Of a stretch of 20,732 nucleotides of DNA, positions 1 to 6,916 are shown piece by piece. The stretch's first letter is position 1. Each line of letters begins with the position of its first letter. The notes under the pieces were generated by a model that worked only from the letters and a program-made list of their open reading frames with translations, was not told where the DNA came from and made no database searches. The stretch comes from an uncultured Clostridia bacterium. Its GTDB lineage: Bacteria; Bacillota; Clostridia; Christensenellales; Borkfalkiaceae. The translations under genes and the position numbers were made by a program. The stretch is taken from positions 1-20,732 of the forward strand of contig CALVLO010000005.1 of NCBI GenBank assembly GCA_944338265.1. The letters run 5' to 3'.

Positions 1-79
1 TCTCCGACTTCCTCAACGACGGCTTGCTTCATTGATTTTTATTACTTTTTCTGTCTCATATGTTTGACAAACCTACATT

Positions 80-907
80 TTATAATTTTGGCAGACAATC
101 GGCAAGGCGGTCGCCGTATCTGCCCGCGGAGAGCGCCGCGGCGTACTCTTCCTCCGTGAGTTCGCCCAAAAACTCGCCCGCCTCGTACAAGACGAGCACG
201 AGATAGCGCTCCTCCGTAAAAAATTTGAGCGCCTCCTGCACGGTGCGCGAAGCATCGATGACGATGCGCCGTTCCTCCACCCCGCGCGCGAAGCGCTTGG
301 CGCGCGGCAGCGCTGCGCGCCTGTAATGCGCGCCCCCGAACGCGCCCGCCGCAAGCAGAACGGCAAAGACGAGCGCCGTCCACGCGGGGCGGGAAAAGCA
401 GGTGAATGCAAAATAGACGAGCATGCCCGCCGAAATGAGCAGCGTAACGGCGCGGCAGATGCCCCGCGCCCGCCGCTCCCCCAAGCGGGAGAGCGCAAGG
501 TGCAGGATGCGCCCGCCATCCAACGGATAGGCGGGCAGCAGGTTGACGAGGAAGAGCGAAAAAGAGACATACGCCGCCGTATCCGTAAAGGCGTAGGTCT
601 CCGGCCAAAGCCACCACAGCGCGGCGAAAAAGAGCGCCGTACAGGCATTGGCAAGAGGACCCGCAACGAGCACCGCAAGCTCCTCTTTTTTGCCGATGCC
701 GCGGATATCCCCCGCGATGACGGCGCCATAGGGCATGAGCACGAGCTTATCGAGCGCAAAGCCGTACCGCCGCGCCACGAACGCATGCGCGCATTCATGC
801 TCGATGGCGGCGACGGTGGCGGCGCAAAAGAGCAGCAGATCACCTGTAAAAGCGGAGATGAGCCCCGCGACGAGAAAGAGCGGATGGACGCGGACTTTCA
901 GCTCCAA
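80..907 (-). CDS. spoIVFB: SpoIVFB-like site-2 (M50) intramembrane metalloprotease
   Basis: This is a 275-residue multi-pass membrane protein of the site-2 protease family. In spore formers SpoIVFB sits in the mother-cell membrane around the forespore and cuts pro-sigma-K. Seen in the sequence: the zinc motif HECAH at residues 37-41 inside a hydrophobic segment, and the second metal motif NLLPAYPLDGGR at 122-133, whose Asp130 is the usual third zinc ligand. Further hydrophobic segments follow, and residues of about 205-275 look like a CBS-type regulatory domain. The length is close to the usual 280-290. The start overlaps the end of the upstream SpoIVFA-like gene by about 10 bases, so translation is probably coupled. 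The SpoIVFA partner and the CBS-like tail support SpoIVFB over a generic M50 protease. The substrate is inferred from the family. Confidence 0.88.
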   Translation of the reverse strand: MELKVRVHPLFLVAGLISAFTGDLLLFCAATVAAIEHECAHAFVARRYGFALDKLVLMPYGAVIAGDIRGIGKKEELAVLVAGPLANACTALFFAALWWLWPETYAFTDTAAYVSFSLFLVNLLPAYPLDGGRILHLALSRLGERRARGICRAVTLLISAGMLVYFAFTCFSRPAWTALVFAVLLAAGAFGGAHYRRAALPRAKRFARGVEERRIVIDASRTVQEALKFFTEERYLVLVLYEAGEFLGELTEEEYAAALSAGRYGDRLADCLPKL

Positions 908-1623
908 GCAAGCCCATCCTCCCCCAGCGTATAGCAGTTGAGGGGAGCGCCGTCCTCATAGAAGGTGACGCGCACCTCCTTGGAGCCATCGGAATAGGCG
1001 AGCGGGACGTTGGTGCGCACCTCGTCGCCCACGGCGGCATAGACGGCAGAGAGCCCGCCGATGACGGTGGAGAAGGTATCCGAATGTTTGAGCTCCAGCG
1101 TATAGCCGCTCTCCGCATCCCCCGTAACGGAGGCAAGCTCGCCCTCGCAGGGCGCGTACACCGAGCAGGCGGCGGTAAAGCTCATGACGCCCGTCTCCGA
1201 GACGGCGATCTCCACGCCCTCGTATTCGTTAACGACGGGCGAGAGCGCAAAATCGGAATAGGTGCGCGTATCTGCGGCGGACGCCGTGCCCTGGAAGAGC
1301 CCGCGCACAAAGGTATTGATGGCACTGTCCGCCATAAAGATATTGGTGAGGAAGATGGTCGCGCACAGCGCGCATACGGCGATAAACTCGCCCACGAGCA
1401 GCCGCTTCGTCCGCCGCGCGCGCGGATCGGCGGGCATCACCTCCCGTTCGACGGGCGTGCTCTCCGCATAGGCGGGATCCTTTTCCACGCGGTCGTTCAC
1501 CGTTTCGACGACCTTCTCCGAGAGATCTTCCTCCCTGGCGCGTTTGCGCCGTTCCTTGCGGTTGACGGTGACCGTCTCCACAGGGATCTCCAACATTTCG
1601 GCATAGCCCAATTCTTCGTTCAT
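898..1623 (-). CDS. spoIVFA: SpoIVFA-like membrane protein with degenerate M23/LytM domain
   Basis: This is a 241-residue protein with a charged cytoplasmic N-terminus, one membrane segment at about residues 80-100, and an outer C-terminal domain with the M23 (LytM) pattern: a beta-strand piece LELKHSDTFSTVIGGL followed by VGDEV and VPLAYS. Most catalytic M23 zinc ligands are absent, as expected for SpoIVFA, which tethers and inhibits SpoIVFB rather than cutting peptidoglycan. The identification rests mainly on the overlapping SpoIVFB gene downstream. A GTG two codons upstream (position 1629) is also possible, but GAGG lies only one base before it and seven before the ATG at 1623, so the ATG is preferred. 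Sequence identity within this family is low, so the name is well supported by context but less so by sequence. Confidence 0.75.
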   Translation of the reverse strand: MNEELGYAEMLEIPVETVTVNRKERRKRAREEDLSEKVVETVNDRVEKDPAYAESTPVEREVMPADPRARRTKRLLVGEFIAVCALCATIFLTNIFMADSAINTFVRGLFQGTASAADTRTYSDFALSPVVNEYEGVEIAVSETGVMSFTAACSVYAPCEGELASVTGDAESGYTLELKHSDTFSTVIGGLSAVYAAVGDEVRTNVPLAYSDGSKEVRVTFYEDGAPLNCYTLGEDGLAWS

Positions 1624-1766
1624 ATCCACACCTCTTACAATGCTTTGACTGCTTTGGCAGGCACTTTTGCCAAGCTATCATAAATGTATGCCGCCGCAAA
1701 AGCGTTTAGAAGAGGAATTTTCGCGCGGATCGCGGCGAAAAAAGGGAGTTTGTGTACACCCCCTTG

Positions 1767-1799
1767 TAAAAAGCGCGCCCGCGGCAAGAAGCCGCGGGC
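1767..1799 (-). terminator. Rho-independent terminator of the tcdA/cysteine desulfurase operon
   Basis: A perfect 9-bp stem GCCCGCGGC / GCCGCGGGC with a 5-base loop is followed, on the minus strand, by GCGC and a short T run. It lies about 30 bases after the cysteine desulfurase stop codon and separates that operon from spoIVFA. Confidence 0.85.
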
Positions 1800-1827
1800 A
1801 CAAGCGGATTTGCAATTTTCTCTGCGC

Positions 1828-2940
1828 TCAGCCCTCCGCAAACCGAAGGTAGCTCTTAACGACGATCTCCGCCGCCCGCGCCGCGTCCTCCGCCGTCGTC
1901 TCCCTGCCAAAGGAGAAGCGCACGCCGGCAAGCGCCTCCTCCGCGTTCCTGCCCATCGCCATCATCACATGCGAGGGAAGGGCGCTGTGCGAAGAGCAAG
2001 CCGCCCCGCCCGAACAGGCAACCCCCTTTAAGTCGAGCACGTTCAAAAATGCGGGGCCGCCGCCCGCGAACGTCATGTGCGAGATGTTGGGCACGCGGCG
2101 GGCGCCGTCTGCGCGCACCCGATCGCCGAGCGCGGCGAGAATGGTCTGCTCGAACGCATCGCGCAAAGAGCCCGTATGCCGCGAGAACGCCTCCCGCTCC
2201 GCCTGCGCGAGCGCGAGCGCGCGCGCAAAGCCGACCGCGCCCGCGACGTTGGAAGTGCCGCCCCGCAGCCCGCGCTCCTGCTCCCCGCCCGTGATGAGGG
2301 GCGCGAGCGGCACCCCCTTTTTGACGATGAGCGCCCCCACGCCCTTGGGTCCGCCGATCTTGTGCGCCGAGAGCGCGAGCGCATCGCATGCTTGGGCAAG
2401 CGCCTTCAGATCGCACGCCGAAGCCGCCTGCACGCAATCGGAAAAGAAGTATGCCCCCGCCGCGTGCGCCGCCGCGGCAAGCGCCTCCACGGGCTGTACG
2501 CAGCCCGTCTCGTTGTTGACCGCCATCACGCACACGAGCGACACGCCCCCCTCTTTTGCAAGAAGATCGCGGACATGGTTGGGGGAAACGATGCCGTCCG
2601 CCCCGGCTTCGCACACGAGATGGCTGCGGCGGGTAGCAGCGGTACGCAGCGCCGCATGCTCGATGGGCGAGAGGAGGATGCGCCCCTCCTCGCCGCGGGC
2701 GATGCCCGCCGCCGCCCAATTATCCGCCTCCGTCCCGCCCGAGGTGAAGTACACCTCCGCAGGGCGCACACCGAGCGTCTCCGCCACACTGTCGCGCGCG
2801 GCTTGCAGAGCGGCTGCCGCCGCCCGTCCCGCGCCGTGAAGGGAATCGGCGTTGCCGAAGTTCTCCGTAAAACAGGGCAGCATCGCCTCGAGCACCTCGC
2901 GGCGCACGGGACTCGTTGCCGCATAGTCGAGATAGATCAT
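1828..2940 (-). CDS. Cysteine desulfurase (NifS/IscS family, PLP-dependent)
   Basis: This 370-residue cytoplasmic enzyme removes sulfur from cysteine as a protein-bound persulfide for Fe-S clusters, thio-tRNAs or related uses. Seen: the N-terminus MIYLDYAATSPV typical of the family, the PLP-lysine motif SAHKIGGPKG with Lys194, the ring-stacking His95 in SPIEH, Asp168 and Gln171 in the cofactor pocket, and the catalytic loop CSGGAACSS with Cys315. The frame stays open upstream to 3051, but the ATG at 2940 matches the family start and has AAAGGAG eight bases before it. This ATG overlaps the stop of tcdA as ATGA, so the two genes are translationally coupled. In E. coli the TcdA protein (CsdL) is linked to the desulfurase CsdA, so this pairing may be functional. 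No IscU or SufU scaffold gene is adjacent, so the sulfur acceptor is unknown. Confidence 0.93.
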   Translation of the reverse strand: MIYLDYAATSPVRREVLEAMLPCFTENFGNADSLHGAGRAAAAALQAARDSVAETLGVRPAEVYFTSGGTEADNWAAAGIARGEEGRILLSPIEHAALRTAATRRSHLVCEAGADGIVSPNHVRDLLAKEGGVSLVCVMAVNNETGCVQPVEALAAAAHAAGAYFFSDCVQAASACDLKALAQACDALALSAHKIGGPKGVGALIVKKGVPLAPLITGGEQERGLRGGTSNVAGAVGFARALALAQAEREAFSRHTGSLRDAFEQTILAALGDRVRADGARRVPNISHMTFAGGGPAFLNVLDLKGVACSGGAACSSHSALPSHVMMAMGRNAEEALAGVRFSFGRETTAEDAARAAEIVVKSYLRFAEG

Positions 2941-3614
2941 GCGAGCAGCTCCTTTACAATGTATTCCGCCATGAAAATGCCCATGACGGGGGGCACGAAG
3001 GGGGCGGAGCCCACCGCCTCGCCGCAAGCAATAGGCGGCTCGTCCGACCATGCGACGGGCAGATGCTCCACGCCCCGCTTTTTGAGTTCCCGCCGGAGAA
3101 TGCGCGCGAGCGGACAGACGGAGGTCTCGGCAAGGTCGCCCACGCGCAGCCGCGCGGCATCGCGCTTGTTTCCCGCCCCCATCGCCGAGACAACGGGCAC
3201 GCCCGCCGCCTTCGCCGCGCAGATGAGATGCACCTTTGCGGTGACGTTATCGATGCAATCGGCAACATAGTCAAACCCCGCAAGCGGGAGCGCGGACGCC
3301 GTCTCGGGTAAATAGAAGAGCGCATGCGGCTGCACGGCGCATGCGGGGTTGATGTCGCGCACGCGCGCAGCCATTACGGCGGCTTTCTCCTGCCCCACGG
3401 TGGAGGAGATCGCCACGAGCTGGCGGTTGCGGTTGCTCCCCTCTACGCGGTCTTTATCCACAAGGGTGAGTGCGCCCACGCCCGCACGGGCGAGCGCCTC
3501 CGCACACCAGCTCCCCACGCCGCCCAAACCGAACACCGCAACGCTTGCATGTTTGAGTTTTTCCGCGCCCGCTGCCCCATAGAGGAGCGCGGTACGCGCG
3601 TACAGATCGTCCAT
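2937..3614 (-). CDS. tcdA: tRNA threonylcarbamoyladenosine dehydratase (TcdA/CsdL, ThiF-E1 family)
   Basis: This 225-residue E1-like enzyme uses ATP to dehydrate t6A37 of tRNA to the cyclic form ct6A. Seen: the nucleotide-binding loop GLGGVG at residues 29-34, VDKD at 52-55, the arginine-finger stretch NRNRQ at 61-65, and the TcdA-like DCIDN and C-terminal GSAPFVPPVMG segments. It is slightly shorter than the usual 250-270. The frame is open upstream to 3734, but MDDLYARTALLYG at 3614 aligns with the family N-terminus, and a perfect promoter lies directly upstream, so longer starts would fall before the transcript. No Shine-Dalgarno sequence precedes this ATG. The gene overlaps the cysteine desulfurase by 4 bases. 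Specificity for tRNA t6A is inferred from family resemblance; ThiF or MoeB function is less likely because no thi or moa genes are nearby. Confidence 0.9.
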   Translation of the reverse strand: MDDLYARTALLYGAAGAEKLKHASVAVFGLGGVGSWCAEALARAGVGALTLVDKDRVEGSNRNRQLVAISSTVGQEKAAVMAARVRDINPACAVQPHALFYLPETASALPLAGFDYVADCIDNVTAKVHLICAAKAAGVPVVSAMGAGNKRDAARLRVGDLAETSVCPLARILRRELKKRGVEHLPVAWSDEPPIACGEAVGSAPFVPPVMGIFMAEYIVKELLA

Positions 3615-3620
3615 GCCATC

Positions 3621-3649
3621 ATTATAGCGCGGGAGAAGGGAAATGTCAA
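3621..3649 (-). promoter_or_regulatory. Perfect consensus housekeeping promoter of tcdA (leaderless start)
   Basis: On the minus strand TTGACA (3649-3644), a 17-base spacer and TATAAT (3626-3621) match the vegetative sigma consensus at all 12 positions. Only six bases separate the -10 box from the tcdA ATG, which places the expected +1 on the A of the start codon. Confidence 0.93.
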
Positions 3650-3696
3650 TGCCGCGCGGCACGCAAGAACGGGCGCACGCTGCACATACTGCCCGT

Positions 3697-3906
3697 ATGA
3701 AGCTCACCACCCTGCTCTGCTGCGCCATCCTCATCGCGTTCGGGCTCTGCGCCTGTATTTGGGCGCTGACGGGGTTCGATCTCCTCGCCGCCGCCCTCTT
3801 TCACAATGCCGCCGCCTACCGCGCCCTCCTTTCGCTTGCGGGCGTTGCGGCGCTGTGGCTGCTGTTTTGGCTGATATTTTTTCGCCCGACGCGCAACATT
3901 CGCTGA
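3697..3906 (+). CDS. Small DUF378-like integral membrane protein
   Basis: This 69-residue protein has two hydrophobic segments (about residues 4-24 and 40-60) and ends in a basic tail. The central W-LTGFDLLAAALF piece followed by a tyrosine-containing turn and LAGVAALWLL matches the DUF378 pattern, a family of tiny membrane proteins of unknown function (YuzA in Bacillus is one). The frame extends upstream to 3643, but the ATG at 3697 gives the family length. No Shine-Dalgarno sequence is visible; a weak -10-like CATACT (3685-3690) lies six bases before the ATG. The gene is divergent from tcdA, with 82 bases between the two start codons. No function can be given. Confidence 0.72.
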   Translation: MKLTTLLCCAILIAFGLCACIWALTGFDLLAAALFHNAAAYRALLSLAGVAALWLLFWLIFFRPTRNIR

Positions 3907-3915
3907 TAAAAACGC

Positions 3916-3944
3916 TTGACGGCAACAAAAAAACGTGATAGAAT
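3916..3944 (+). promoter_or_regulatory. Promoter of the queT riboswitch transcript
   Basis: TTGACG (3916-3921), a 17-base spacer and TAGAAT (3939-3944) put the transcription start at about 3951, a few bases before the first stem of the preQ1 riboswitch. Confidence 0.88.
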
Positions 3945-3954
3945 ATGCGCCATA

Positions 3955-4003
3955 CGGAAGGTTTTCGGTCAACACTTCCGAATAAAAAAACCGAGGTTTT
4001 TTT
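3955..4003 (+). promoter_or_regulatory. preQ1 class I riboswitch controlling queT translation
   Basis: The leader shows the preQ1-I layout. Stem P1 is CGGAAG (3955-3960) paired with CTTCCG (3975-3980). Loop 1 contains UCGGU (3965-3969), and the A-rich tail (3981-3990) leads into ACCGA (3990-3994), which pairs with the loop to form the H-type pseudoknot. The ribosome site GAGG (3993-3996) overlaps the 3' side of the pseudoknot and lies 7 bases before the queT ATG. Ligand binding should therefore hide it, which indicates translational control. The downstream gene is a queuosine-precursor transporter, which fits the ligand. An A7/T7 inverted repeat (3984-4003) around the ribosome site may form an extra hairpin. 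Confidence 0.9.
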
Positions 4004-4621
4004 ATGCTCAAAACCTTTTTTACCACCAAACGCATCTGCCGCGCGGGCGTTATCGCCGCGCTGTATGTGGCGCTCACCTATGCCTTTATGCCCGTGGCGT
4101 TCCAGGGCGTTTTGCAGATCCGCCCCGGCGAGGCGCTCACCATCCTGCCCCTCTTTTTCCCCGAGGCGGTCCCCGCGCTGTACATCGGCTGCATGCTCTC
4201 CAACCTCACTTCGCCCTTTTTGGTGTACGACGTATTCATCGGCTCGCTCGCAACGCTCGCCGCTTCCCTCTGCACCTACCTCATCGGGCGCGCCTTCCGC
4301 GGGCGCGAAGGGCGCACGGCGACTTCCCTGCGCCTCATCCTCGGCGGGCTCTTCCCCGTGCTCTTCAACGCCTTCATCATCCCCGTGATCATCGTCATCG
4401 TCTGCGGCGACATGAGCGCGGGCGCGACCGTCTCGATCGCGTATTGGACGAACTTTACCTCCATGCTGATCACCGAAGCCGTTTGGGTGTTCGGGCTGGG
4501 CATCCCCCTCTACTTCTTTATCGCGCGGATGCGCAAAAAGGGCGTTTCCGCCTTCTGCGACGCAAAGAAAAAGCCCGCAAGCCCGCCCGCACCCGAGACG
4601 CCCGCACAGCCGCAGGCATAA
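4004..4621 (+). CDS. queT: QueT-family queuosine-precursor transporter subunit
   Basis: This 205-residue membrane protein with about five to six hydrophobic segments is predicted to be the substrate-binding (S) component of an ECF-type transporter that imports preQ0, preQ1 or queuosine. Seen: the N-terminal amphipathic start, then RAGVIAALYVALTYAF, and the family's region VLQIRPGEALTILPLFFPEA, with IGCMLSNL and a GSLATLAA segment following. The C-terminus is a short charged, proline-rich cytoplasmic tail. The preQ1 riboswitch immediately upstream strongly supports the substrate. The ECF energising module is not in this window. The gene is a single-gene transcript from promoter 3916-3944 to the terminator at 4637-4676. 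Confidence 0.92.
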   Translation: MLKTFFTTKRICRAGVIAALYVALTYAFMPVAFQGVLQIRPGEALTILPLFFPEAVPALYIGCMLSNLTSPFLVYDVFIGSLATLAASLCTYLIGRAFRGREGRTATSLRLILGGLFPVLFNAFIIPVIIVIVCGDMSAGATVSIAYWTNFTSMLITEAVWVFGLGIPLYFFIARMRKKGVSAFCDAKKKPASPPAPETPAQPQA

Positions 4622-4636
4622 AATAACTATAAAGAC

Positions 4637-4676
4637 AAAGCGCCCCGTCTGCTGCCATGCAGACGGGGCGCTTTTT
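4637..4676. terminator. Bidirectional terminator between queT and alaS
   Basis: A 16-bp perfect stem runs AAAGCGCCCCGTCTGC / GCAGACGGGGCGCTTT with a 6-base loop. T runs follow on the plus strand (TTTTT), and on the minus strand the stem ends TTTGTCTTT. It can serve the two convergent genes queT and alaS. Confidence 0.93.
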
Positions 4677-4721
4677 GCCTCTGTTGAACACTGCCCGCCG
4701 CGGGGCGGGAGATGCGGCGCA

Positions 4722-6539
4722 TTATTCGAGGATCGCCTTGATCCTTCTAACGCCCGCCGAGGAGGACTGCTCCTTCACGATCTTAAAGTGCCCGAGCACG
4801 CCCGTGCGCTCCACATGGGGACCGCCGCACATCTCCTTGGAAAATTCACCGATGGAGTACGTCTTCACGACGTCGCCGTACTTGCTGTCGAACACGCCGA
4901 CGAAATGCTCCGCGCGCGCCTCTTCAAGGCTCATCTCGCGATAGACGACGGGGATATCCGCCTTGATCTTTTCGTTGACGAGGTCTTCCACCGCCTTCAC
5001 CTCTTCGGGCGTCATCGCGCGGGAGAAGTTGAAGTCGAAGCGCATGCGCTCATCGGTAATGTTGCTGCCCTTCTGGTTGACTTCGGGCGAGAGCACCGCC
5101 TTTAATGCCGCGTTGAGAAGGTGCGTGGCGGTGTGATATTTGACCGCCTGTTCGGAATGGCTCTCCAAACCGCCCTTCGCCTCGCCCGCTTTGAGGTCGC
5201 CGCGGCTCTTTTCCTGATGCTCTTTGAAGGCTTCGTCGAAGCCCGCCCTGTCCACGCCGTAGCCGCGCTCCTCGGCAAGCTCCGTCGTGAACTCGATGGG
5301 GAATCCGTAGGTATCGTACAGGCGGAACGCCTGCTTGCCGCCGATGGTCGTCTCCTTGACGTAAGCGGGATCTTTCTGCGCCATAAAGGCGTTCTTGCGC
5401 TCGATGCCCGCAATGCACTTTTCAAACTCCGCCATGCCCTTTTCGAGCATCGCCTCAAAGCGCTCTGCCTCTTTGGCGATCTCTTCGAGGATATACCCCT
5501 TCTTTTCGACGAGGAGCGGATACGCCTCGCCGTACACCTCGTTGATAAAGACGGCGGCGACTGCCTTCATCGTCTCGCCGGGGTGCACGCCCATCTGGCG
5601 GCAATAGCGGATGGCGCGGCGCATGAGGCGGCGCAAAATGTAGCCCGCGCCCGTGTTGGAGGGCAAAATGCCGTTGACGTCGCCGATGAGCATCACCGTG
5701 GTACGGACGTGGTCGGCGACGATGCGCATCGCCTTGCGCGCGGCGCCGTCTTCATCGTAGCGCCTGCCCGTGAGCGCCTCGAGCTTTGTGATGGCGCCCG
5801 CGAAGAGATCGGTCTTGTAGCCGTCGTGCAGCCCGTTCAAAAAGAGGAGCATTCTGTCCAGCCCGAAGCCCGTATCCACATTCTTGTTTTCGAGCGGGAT
5901 ATAGCCCTCCTCCGTCTTGCGGTACTGCATATACACGTCGTTGCCGATCTCCACATAGTCATCGGGGAAGACGGGCGACTTCTTTTGCGGATCGATGGGA
6001 TAGAACCACTCGTTGTCGGGTCCGCAGGGGGTGCCGACGGTACCCTCGAGCTCCCACCAATTATCCGACTTGGGCAGGTAGAAAATGTGCTCCTTGGCAA
6101 TGCCGAGCCCCTTCAAAAGGGCTGCCGTCTCCTCGTCGCGCGGGGCGCTCTCGTTGCCCTCGAACACGGTGGAGCAGAGCTTTTTGCCGTCTAAGCCGTA
6201 TACTTTGGTGAGAAGTTCAAACGTCCACGCCGTTTTTTCCTTCTTGAAGTAGTCCCCCAAGGACCAATTGCCCATCATCTCGAAGAAGGTGAAGTGCGAC
6301 TCGTCGCCGACGGATTCGATATCCACCGTTCTCACGCAGCCCTGCACGTTGCAAAGGCGCTTGCCGAGGGGGTGCGGCTTGCCGAGAAGGTAGGGCATGA
6401 GGGGCTGCATGCCCGCCACGTTGAACATGACGCCCGTCGTGCCGTCGCCGATGAGCGAGACCGCGCCGACGTTGACGTGCCCCTTGCTCTCGTAAAATTT
6501 TAACCAACTCTCGCGGAGCTGTTTGGAAGTGATCGCCAT
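4722..6539 (-). CDS. alaS: Alanine--tRNA ligase, short form lacking the C-Ala domain
   Basis: This cytoplasmic class II synthetase charges tRNA-Ala. Seen in order: an N-terminal catalytic core (residues 1 to about 240, with the motif 2 region FTFFEMMGNWSLGDYF and motif 3 VDTGFGLDRM), a tRNA-recognition helical domain to about 450, and the editing domain with zinc motifs HTATH at 469-473 and CGGPH at 571-575. The protein ends at residue 605 right after the editing domain (SSSAGVRRIKAILE). Typical bacterial AlaRS is about 870-880 residues and continues with a linker and the C-Ala (DHHA1) domain, which is absent here with no remnant reading on downstream. Similar short forms are known in some bacterial lineages, so this looks like a natural variant rather than a broken gene. 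GGAGA lies 7 bases before the ATG. The roughly 24-base leader leaves no room for a T-box. Confidence 0.95.
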   Translation of the reverse strand: MAITSKQLRESWLKFYESKGHVNVGAVSLIGDGTTGVMFNVAGMQPLMPYLLGKPHPLGKRLCNVQGCVRTVDIESVGDESHFTFFEMMGNWSLGDYFKKEKTAWTFELLTKVYGLDGKKLCSTVFEGNESAPRDEETAALLKGLGIAKEHIFYLPKSDNWWELEGTVGTPCGPDNEWFYPIDPQKKSPVFPDDYVEIGNDVYMQYRKTEEGYIPLENKNVDTGFGLDRMLLFLNGLHDGYKTDLFAGAITKLEALTGRRYDEDGAARKAMRIVADHVRTTVMLIGDVNGILPSNTGAGYILRRLMRRAIRYCRQMGVHPGETMKAVAAVFINEVYGEAYPLLVEKKGYILEEIAKEAERFEAMLEKGMAEFEKCIAGIERKNAFMAQKDPAYVKETTIGGKQAFRLYDTYGFPIEFTTELAEERGYGVDRAGFDEAFKEHQEKSRGDLKAGEAKGGLESHSEQAVKYHTATHLLNAALKAVLSPEVNQKGSNITDERMRFDFNFSRAMTPEEVKAVEDLVNEKIKADIPVVYREMSLEEARAEHFVGVFDSKYGDVVKTYSIGEFSKEMCGGPHVERTGVLGHFKIVKEQSSSAGVRRIKAILE

Positions 6540-6569
6540 ATGTGTTTCTCCGATTTTTTGTTCATGGGT

Positions 6570-6598
6570 ATTGTAGTGCGCCCGCGCGTATTTGTCAA
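6570..6598 (-). promoter_or_regulatory. alaS promoter
   Basis: On the minus strand TTGACA (6598-6593), a 17-base spacer and TACAAT (6575-6570) put the start at about 6563, giving a 24-base leader with its own ribosome site. Confidence 0.9.
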
Positions 6599-6655
6599 CC
6601 GATTTTATGCGTTTGCCCTTTTCTTTTCAATGCCTCGCCGCAACACTTTCGTCTC

Positions 6656-6912
6656 ACAACCCCTCCGTTTTGCCTTCGGCAATCCACCGTCTAGGCGGCA
6701 CTAAGGAAAAACGCCGTCTGCGGGCAAGAAATTGCCGCTGAAACGGCAATTTCTCAGTTCGGCGGCGTGCGTGCACCGCGCTGTTGCGCATCCCCCCTCA
6801 CCTGTACACAGGGGAGGCGGGGCGCGGAAAACGCTCTCATACGGCAGGGCAACAGGAAGCCGAAGCCCTCCCTGCGCAAGGGAGGGTGTCCCGCAGGGGC
6901 GGGTGGGTCGTA
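6656..6912. repeat. Composite inverted-repeat (MITE-like) element, copy 1, interrupted
   Basis: The element starts ACAACCCCTCCG and ends GGGTGGGTCGT, so its ends are imperfect inverted repeats (ACAACCC against ACGACCC). The left half holds the small hairpin TTGCCTTCGGCAA and, after an interruption (6689-6791), the stem CCTGTACACAGG. A middle segment with CGCTCTCATAC and GGAAGCCGAAGCCCTCC is shared with copy 2 at 7333-7475. The right half has the stem CCTCCC/GGGAGG and then the hairpin TGTCCCGCAGGGGC. It begins about 110 bases upstream of the alaS start and ends 4 bases from the DUF559 stop codon. No coding potential was seen. This element and the alaS promoter account for the gene-free stretch 6540-6916. 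Confidence 0.8.
6689..6791. repeat. Nested ~100-bp repeat E inside composite element copy 1
   Basis: This segment, starting GTCTAGGCGGCAC and ending TTGCGCAT, is absent from the matching place in copy 2 at 7333-7475 and has a clear homologue at 15262-15370. It contains a 9-bp stem AAATTGCCG / CGGCAATTT. In the other copy the stem is GGAATTGCC / GGCAATTCC, so the pairing is kept while the bases change. Confidence 0.75.
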
Positions 6913-6916
6913 CAAA

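Noticed and set aside
1..35. Possible gene fragments at the left edge: a plus-strand end (SDFLNDGLLH, stop at 33-35) or a minus-strand start (ATG at 32, MKQAVVEEVGE).
   Set aside because: Only about ten codons are visible, no ribosome site supports the minus-strand start, and nothing decides between the two.
1856..2719. A second minus-strand frame of 287 codons inside the cysteine desulfurase gene.
   Set aside because: Arg/Gly-rich out-of-frame shadow of a clear enzyme gene.
6540..6600. A T-box leader for alaS, common in Firmicutes.
   Set aside because: The promoter places the transcript start only about 24 bases before the ATG, leaving no room, and no T-box sequence is present.
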